Source: a virus
IMG/VR virus record: IMGVR_UViG_3300021376_000244
Coordinates: 1 to 30,094 of that record
Direction: 5' to 3' (one strand)
Length of the DNA stretch: 30,094 nucleotides
Of the stretch, positions 27,613-30,094 are shown piece after piece (position 1 is the first letter of the stretch; each line of letters opens with the position of its first letter). Under the pieces are notes generated by a model. It did not search any database. It was not told where the DNA came from and saw nothing but the letters and a program-made list of their open reading frames with translations. The translations under genes were made by a program, and so were the position numbers.

Positions 27613-28010
27613 TATCGGGTCCTGGTCAGGAATAACTCTATGGTTGTAGGCGGAGCATCAGATCCAATAATTTCATAGGTCATTTCAACATCAAATTGAT
27701 TTTCATCAAAATTCGGATTTGTTTCAATTGATAGTATAGAAATTCTTGGTTCGTACGTGGATATTGTATATCTGATGTTATTTGAAATCTGTGCCGCAGT
27801 AGCATAGTCAAGAGGTTCAAATAAATACGATCTAACGTCTGATCCAAAATTTGGATTAAAAAGTTTTTCGCCCTTGTTCGTTAATAAAATATTTACAATA
27901 GACTGTTTAATGGCAGCATTATCCTTACTGACAACGAGATCATCAGTAACAGGATGCTTTTTAAACGTAATATTAATATCTCTAAAAGAGAGATTAGACG
28001 TTTTTGCCAT
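27612..28010 (-). CDS. 25: Baseplate wedge subunit gp25 (132 aa)
   Basis: A GPW/gp25-family protein, part of the baseplate core bundle with gp6 and gp53 that is conserved across contractile tails. Visible marks are DNAAIKQSIVNILLTNKGE, NPNFGSDVRSYLFEPLD, the helix ATAAQISNNIR and the signature Y-E-P-R-I (Glu87-Pro88-Arg89), followed by a V-E-M-T-Y strand. Length fits the family (about 130 residues). It begins 24 bases after a late-promoter variant embedded in a hairpin, and its TAA overlaps the gp6 ATG. Confidence 0.95.
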   Translation of the reverse strand: MAKTSNLSFRDINITFKKHPVTDDLVVSKDNAAIKQSIVNILLTNKGEKLFNPNFGSDVRSYLFEPLDYATAAQISNNIRYTISTYEPRISILSIETNPNFDENQFDVEMTYEIIGSDAPPTTIELFLTRTR

Positions 28011-28024
28011 TAATAGTCTACGAA

Positions 28025-28044
28025 GTCACTAGTTATTTAGTGAC
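28025..28044 (-). promoter_or_regulatory. Perfect 7-bp inverted repeat containing a late promoter variant before gp25
   Basis: GTCACTA (28025-28031) and TAGTGAC (28038-28044) pair perfectly around a 6-base loop. The minus strand reads CTAAATA at 28040-28034, a one-base variant of the late motif ATAAATA, partly within the loop. No T-run follows on the minus strand, so it is a weak candidate as an intrinsic terminator. It may be a late promoter, an mRNA processing or stability hairpin at the gp25 leader, or both. Confidence 0.5.
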
Positions 28045-28046
28045 CT

Positions 28047-28265
28047 TTAAACATGCCATCTTTCAACAAAATCATCAAAACCTCCAGCTCCGCCGCACGG
28101 GCGACTCATACGATCCTTAGGAATATCATATAGTTCTTCTTTTTTCTTGTTTCTATTTCGTTTTGCCGCTAGATTCAGATATATATCCGAATCTGTTTCC
28201 GTAATGAGAGTCATGCCCTCCTCAACGAATTCCTGACTTTTATCTACATTAAAATGGTTGCCCAT
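28047..28265 (-). CDS. Small hypothetical protein upstream of gp25 (72 aa)
   Basis: Starts MGNHFNVDKSQEFVEEGM, has a basic middle (AAKRNRNKKKEELYDIPKD) and ends RMSRPCGGAGGFDDFVERWH plus V. The ATG at 28263-28265 has AGGA nine bases upstream, a good ribosome site. The distinctive C-terminal CGGAGG-DDFVERW stretch suggests a conserved function, but I know no named family. One cysteine and no membrane segment are seen. It sits between the basic 49-residue gene and gp25. Confidence 0.7.
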   Translation of the reverse strand: MGNHFNVDKSQEFVEEGMTLITETDSDIYLNLAAKRNRNKKKEELYDIPKDRMSRPCGGAGGFDDFVERWHV

Positions 28266-28347
28266 AAATTTGTCCTGTAACTACACAGAACTTTTATTGG
28301 GGTTACTATCCCACTATTCAATTTTCGGAGTTTTCGGCGTTCGGCAT
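28266..28347 (-). promoter_or_regulatory. Short leader between two small genes, with CCGAA-type tandem repeat
   Basis: This 82-base gap holds three near-tandem units on the plus strand (TTTTCGGAG, TTTTCGGCG, TTCGGC; 28322-28345) and the AGGA ribosome site of the downstream gene. A 9-codon ORF begins directly after the upstream stop, but nothing supports it. No late-promoter match is seen. Confidence 0.35.
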
Positions 28348-28497
28348 TTAGCGTCCTTGCCCTCTATAACGCTTCCTACCAGTATTTCGTGAAGACGCTC
28401 CAAGATGTGTATTTTGACTACGCCCCTGCCGAGTTTTCTTCGGTTTGCCAGGAGCATAATTTGTTTTTACTAGTCCAACTTTTGATTTTGCTGCCAT
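28348..28497 (-). CDS. Very basic 49-residue protein
   Basis: A short ORF from the ATG at 28495-28497: MAAKSKVGLVKTNYAPGKPK, then KTRQGRSQNTHLGASSRNTG and RKRYRGQGR. It has many Lys/Arg and almost no acidic residues, so it probably binds nucleic acid or an acidic protein surface. The pattern KVGLVKT...KKTRQGRSQ...SSRN-GRK-YRGQG is one I associate with small conserved proteins of T4-like cyanophages, without known function. It lies 6 bases after the TAA of the proline-rich gene, fitting the operon, which supports it as real despite its length. Confidence 0.7.
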   Translation of the reverse strand: MAAKSKVGLVKTNYAPGKPKKTRQGRSQNTHLGASSRNTGRKRYRGQGR

Positions 28498-28503
28498 AAT
28501 ACT

Positions 28504-28983
28504 TTAAATGGTTCGTGTGCCAATAATAATTGTAGGGTAAAGAGTTGGGGATGTCAAGACATTCTCAATAATTGGTCTGATAGGCGGTATTGTAGGAGGT
28601 GCTGCTAGCAACCCATCTCCTGCCACGGTCACCAAGTTGCCTCTAAAATACACACCTGTCAGTGGTACATTCACCACAGAAACCAGCTCTGTGCGATTAA
28701 TCGTAGCAGGCGTTGGTATGATTGGCGGCGGTGCGACACCAGGCACTGGAGGATATGTACCTGCAGACTTTTCTATATCCATGATCATGATCGGTAAGAT
28801 ATTTGGATTCGGTGATCCGTCTGAATTTGTCTTACCACCACCATTTGTCGTGTATATACCACCTTCAGGTGTGGGTTCATCCAAAGACTTTAATACACCA
28901 CCAATCGTTAAGGGAGGATACGTTGTTGCTCCAATTACAGAAGGACTGTCAAGCATTCCTGGATTAACTATTTCTCCTGCCAT
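28504..28983 (-). CDS. Proline/glycine-rich virion-like protein, possible PAAR-like spike-tip protein (159 aa)
   Basis: Begins MAGEIVNPGMLDSPSVIGAT and contains PPLTIGGVL, PTPEGGIYTTNGGGK, PIMIMDIEK, PPVPGVAPPPIIPTPA and, near residue 105, VPLTGVYFRGNLVTVAGDG. The last resembles PAAR repeats (V-x-V-N-G-x-x-V-A-x-V-G-D), and the protein ends with a PTIIIGTRTI strand. T4 gp5.4 is a PAAR spike tip coded next to gp5, and this gene lies just before the gp25-gp6 baseplate block, so a spike-tip role is plausible but unproven. No His/Cys zinc ligands of a standard PAAR tip stand out. The ATG at 28983 has GAGGAA upstream and overlaps the preceding ORF by 20 bases. Confidence 0.65.
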   Translation of the reverse strand: MAGEIVNPGMLDSPSVIGATTYPPLTIGGVLKSLDEPTPEGGIYTTNGGGKTNSDGSPNPNILPIMIMDIEKSAGTYPPVPGVAPPPIIPTPATINRTELVSVVNVPLTGVYFRGNLVTVAGDGLLAAPPTIPPIRPIIENVLTSPTLYPTIIIGTRTI

Positions 28984-29182
28984 TTTCTAATTCCTCTACT
29001 TTATTATGTAGAATATCAAGAGTCTCTGCTATAGTCTGATAAGTCTGGGACTGGGGCGGCCTGTACATCAATTGGGGGCGTTCTAATAATGAAATTTTCT
29101 CCTCCACCATCGTCAATCTCTCGGACAGCGACTGGAGTAACTCTTTGTACTTCTGTGTTGTTGATCGGTTGTTTGGAGTCAT
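28964..29182 (-). CDS. Coiled-coil protein overlapping another ORF in a different frame (72 aa)
   Basis: Starts MTPNNRSTTQKYKELLQSLS, with heptads in ERLTMVEEKISLLE and ETLDILHNKVEELEN, joined by a proline/glutamine-rich hinge (RPQLMYRPPQSQTYQ). The coiled-coil pattern is too regular for a chance shadow frame. It shares 167 bases with the 92-residue ORF at 29016-29294, in the +1 frame relative to it, and its own end overlaps the next gene's start by 20 bases. Either it is a separately started internal gene, or it is reached by frameshift from the other ORF. No strong Shine-Dalgarno is seen before its ATG. Confidence 0.6.
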   Translation of the reverse strand: MTPNNRSTTQKYKELLQSLSERLTMVEEKISLLERPQLMYRPPQSQTYQTIAETLDILHNKVEELENGRRNS

Positions 29183-29294
29183 TATCTAATCCTGCAAAAC
29201 GTTTTGCTGCTGCAAATTCAAAATCATCACAAAATGCATCAAAATTTTGTAAGATTTGTTCGTAAAAATTTGGTTCTTTTTCGTAGTTGTTCAT
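29016..29294 (-). CDS. Acidic hypothetical protein (92 aa)
   Basis: Starts MNNYEKEPNFYEQILQNFDA, continues FCDDFEFAAAKRFAGLDNDS, then a proline-rich acidic tail ending PDLSDYSRDS. The first 37 codons lie outside the overlap and look like a normal helical domain; the rest shares DNA with the coiled-coil ORF at 28964-29182. The ATG overlaps the preceding stop as TAATG, a strong coupling sign, so the start is well supported. Function unknown; the location suggests a small virion or assembly protein. Confidence 0.65.
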   Translation of the reverse strand: MNNYEKEPNFYEQILQNFDAFCDDFEFAAAKRFAGLDNDSKQPINNTEVQRVTPVAVREIDDGGGENFIIRTPPIDVQAAPVPDLSDYSRDS

Positions 29295-29578
29295 TATGAT
29301 TTAGATTTTTTAGATTTTTTGAGAAAATTTGGAATAGGAGAATCCGCTCGTGGAAAACTCACAGATTCTTCTAGTTCAGTGAATTTTTTTTCAAGATCTA
29401 GAATTCTTTGTGCCATTTCTTCAATAATCATCGCCATCCTTTCTAGTTGACGCTCATGCAGCATTACGACGAATTTTGGATCTTCTTTGAGTTGACTTAT
29501 AACTTTTTCAGAATTTTCATACTCAGGGGGTTCTGCGGGTAGGGTGGTTTCTTCAGTAATTACAACGGGTTCTGTCAT
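29294..29578 (-). CDS. Coiled-coil protein with lysine-rich tail (94 aa)
   Basis: I chose the ATG at 29576-29578 (MTEPVVITEE) rather than an upstream TTG at 29635, because the TTG lies almost at the expected transcript start of the late motif 29639-29645. The N-terminus is acidic and proline-rich, the middle (HERQLERMAMIIEEMAQRIL, DLEKKFTELEES) is a strong coiled coil, and the end (PNFLKKSKKSKS) is basic. It is the first gene of the coupled run leading to gp25. Function unknown; a chaperone or structural adaptor is possible. Confidence 0.7.
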   Translation of the reverse strand: MTEPVVITEETTLPAEPPEYENSEKVISQLKEDPKFVVMLHERQLERMAMIIEEMAQRILDLEKKFTELEESVSFPRADSPIPNFLKKSKKSKS

Positions 29579-29638
29579 GATTTTTTCTGGGGAAAATTTT
29601 TTTAATTTCAGTGGTTTGGAAAAATGAATTTCCAATAG

Positions 29639-29645
29639 TATTTAT
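29639..29645 (-). promoter_or_regulatory. Late promoter motif (ATAAATA) heading the small-gene/baseplate run
   Basis: ATAAATA (context GATAAATAC) on the minus strand, 61 bases before the ATG at 29578 and just after a non-coding stretch with several inverted repeats. Placement at the boundary between the GC-rich ORF and the AT-rich operon makes it a convincing late promoter. Confidence 0.65.
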
Positions 29646-29683
29646 CGGTCTTTGGGATACTTTTGTAGGTTAGGGGAGGTTTG

Positions 29684-29737
29684 GGTTTTTGGAAACCGCT
29701 AGGCGCCCCTAGTACCCCCGTACTACGTATAAAATAC
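29684..29737. other. Array of four short back-to-back inverted repeats
   Basis: GGTTT-TTGG-AAACC (29684-29697), CTAGG-CGCC-CCTAG (29699-29712), AGTAC-CCCC-GTACT (29711-29724) and GTAT-AAA-ATAC (29727-29737) follow one another almost without gaps. The second and third share two bases, so they cannot both form fully. They lie between the GC-rich ORF's stop and the late promoter. None is followed by a T-run on the minus strand, so an intrinsic terminator is not clear; protein-binding sites or RNA processing structures are alternatives. Confidence 0.5.
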
Positions 29738-29768
29738 TGTCCGAGGTGTGCTAGGATGGGGGGTCTGC

Positions 29769-30094
29769 TCAGCGCACCCGCTTGCGAGATGCTCCAAGCG
29801 AATCCGTGGGGGCGAACCCTGTCAGGTTGCGATACTGCCAGGCAAAGCGCAGCACCTTTTCCTCAGGGGGGCGACCATAGCGACCCCGCAGATCACAACG
29901 GGGCAGACCTTCTGCGTCATAGTGGAAGCGGATGGGGGGGTTCTTCTCAGACTGCCCGATCCACCCGTCAACCCAAGGGGCAGGCGTGGGCAGGTCATCG
30001 CGGAACAGGGCAATCGTCTCATCCAGCACAGACATGGGCAGCACAAACCACTCACTGCCGCCCTCCTGCTGCTGGTAATACTTGCGATACTTGG
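29769..30094 (-). CDS. 3' part of a GC-rich ORF of foreign composition, cut by the window edge
   Basis: The frame is open from the window end to a TGA at 29769, so the gene starts outside. The visible part reads KYRKYYQQQEGGSEWFVLPM and ends QYRNLTGFAPTDSLGASRKR plus VR; it includes RFHYDAEGLPRCDLRGRYGR-type and PPEEKVLRFAWQ stretches. GTG or ATG codons near 30030-30044 could be internal starts, but the reading frame upstream is equally protein-like. Codons end mostly in G or C, quite unlike the AT-rich phage genes next to it. I do not recognise the family. Options are recent acquisition from a GC-rich host such as Synechococcus, a phage gene under different selection, or a chimeric join. Confidence 0.65.
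   Translation of the reverse strand, partial: KYRKYYQQQEGGSEWFVLPMSVLDETIALFRDDLPTPAPWVDGWIGQSEKNPPIRFHYDAEGLPRCDLRGRYGRPPEEKVLRFAWQYRNLTGFAPTDSLGASRKRVR

Noticed and set aside
28318-28347. Nine-codon ORF directly after the stop of the 49-residue gene
   Set aside because: Too short, lies in a tandem repeat and has no support beyond an ATG.
28637-28990. Plus-strand 117-residue ORF opposite the proline-rich gene
   Set aside because: The minus-strand gene fits the operon and has a ribosome site; the plus frame is open because of Gly/Pro-rich complementarity.
29579-29635. TTG-initiated N-terminal extension of the 94-residue coiled-coil protein
   Set aside because: The TTG lies within a few bases of the late-promoter motif and near its expected transcript start, leaving no room for a leader; the ATG at 29578 is better.
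29822-30055. 77-residue minus-strand ORF in another frame of the GC-rich region
   Set aside because: Overlaps the longer open frame that ends at 29769 and has Cys/Pro-rich shadow-like composition.
1-30094. Diversity-generating retroelement, CRISPR array, tRNA genes or integrase
   Set aside because: I looked for a reverse transcriptase, template/variable repeats, spaced direct repeats, tRNA cloverleafs and recombinase motifs and saw none that could be supported.

Overview
This window looks like part of a T4-like myovirus genome, most likely a marine cyanophage (Synechococcus/Prochlorococcus) or a close relative. The reasons are an AT-rich, tightly packed block of genes all on the minus strand, T4-type baseplate proteins (gp25, gp6, gp8), very large virion proteins built from modules common in cyanomyoviruses, and ATAAATA-type late-promoter motifs in the gaps between transcription units. 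No tRNA, CRISPR array, insertion sequence, integrase or host metabolic gene was seen. The host cannot be fixed from sequence alone.

Transcription runs from high to low coordinates. At the far right (29769-30094) lies the 3' end of a strikingly GC-rich ORF unlike its neighbours. It is followed by a short non-coding stretch with four small back-to-back inverted repeats and then a late-promoter motif (29639-29645). From there a translationally coupled run of small genes follows (29578 down to 28047): two coiled-coil proteins, an acidic protein that overlaps one of them in another frame, a proline-rich protein with a weak PAAR-like stretch, a 49-residue very basic protein and a 72-residue conserved-looking protein. 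A perfect 7-bp stem hairpin containing a late-promoter variant separates this group from gp25.

The baseplate module is gp25 (27612-28010), gp6 (25804-27612), a 3362-residue giant protein (15710-25798) sitting where T4 has gp7, gp8 (13882-15660, preceded by three overlapping late-promoter motifs), then a 2715-residue DUF4815-like giant protein (5705-13852). The two giants alone take up about 18 kb and carry repeated beta-type modules, some of them shared with gp8. No recognisable gp7, gp9, gp10, gp11 or gp12 is present; the giants may do part of that work, which is inference.

The left end (1-5703) holds the distal adhesion or fibre-like genes: a small coupled protein, a 534-residue protein with five copies of a W-DTAYSWGNHATAGYL-type repeat, a small coiled-coil protein, and a 794-residue protein that joins an alpha/beta-hydrolase domain with an apparently intact catalytic triad to two Calx-beta domains and a poly-glycine C-terminus. 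These are followed by an Ig-like/BppU-like small protein, a virion protein with a fibre-type C-terminal domain, and the first 13 codons of one more gene. The hydrolase-Calx-beta-polyglycine protein is the most interesting item: it looks like a virion-borne enzyme on an adhesin scaffold.
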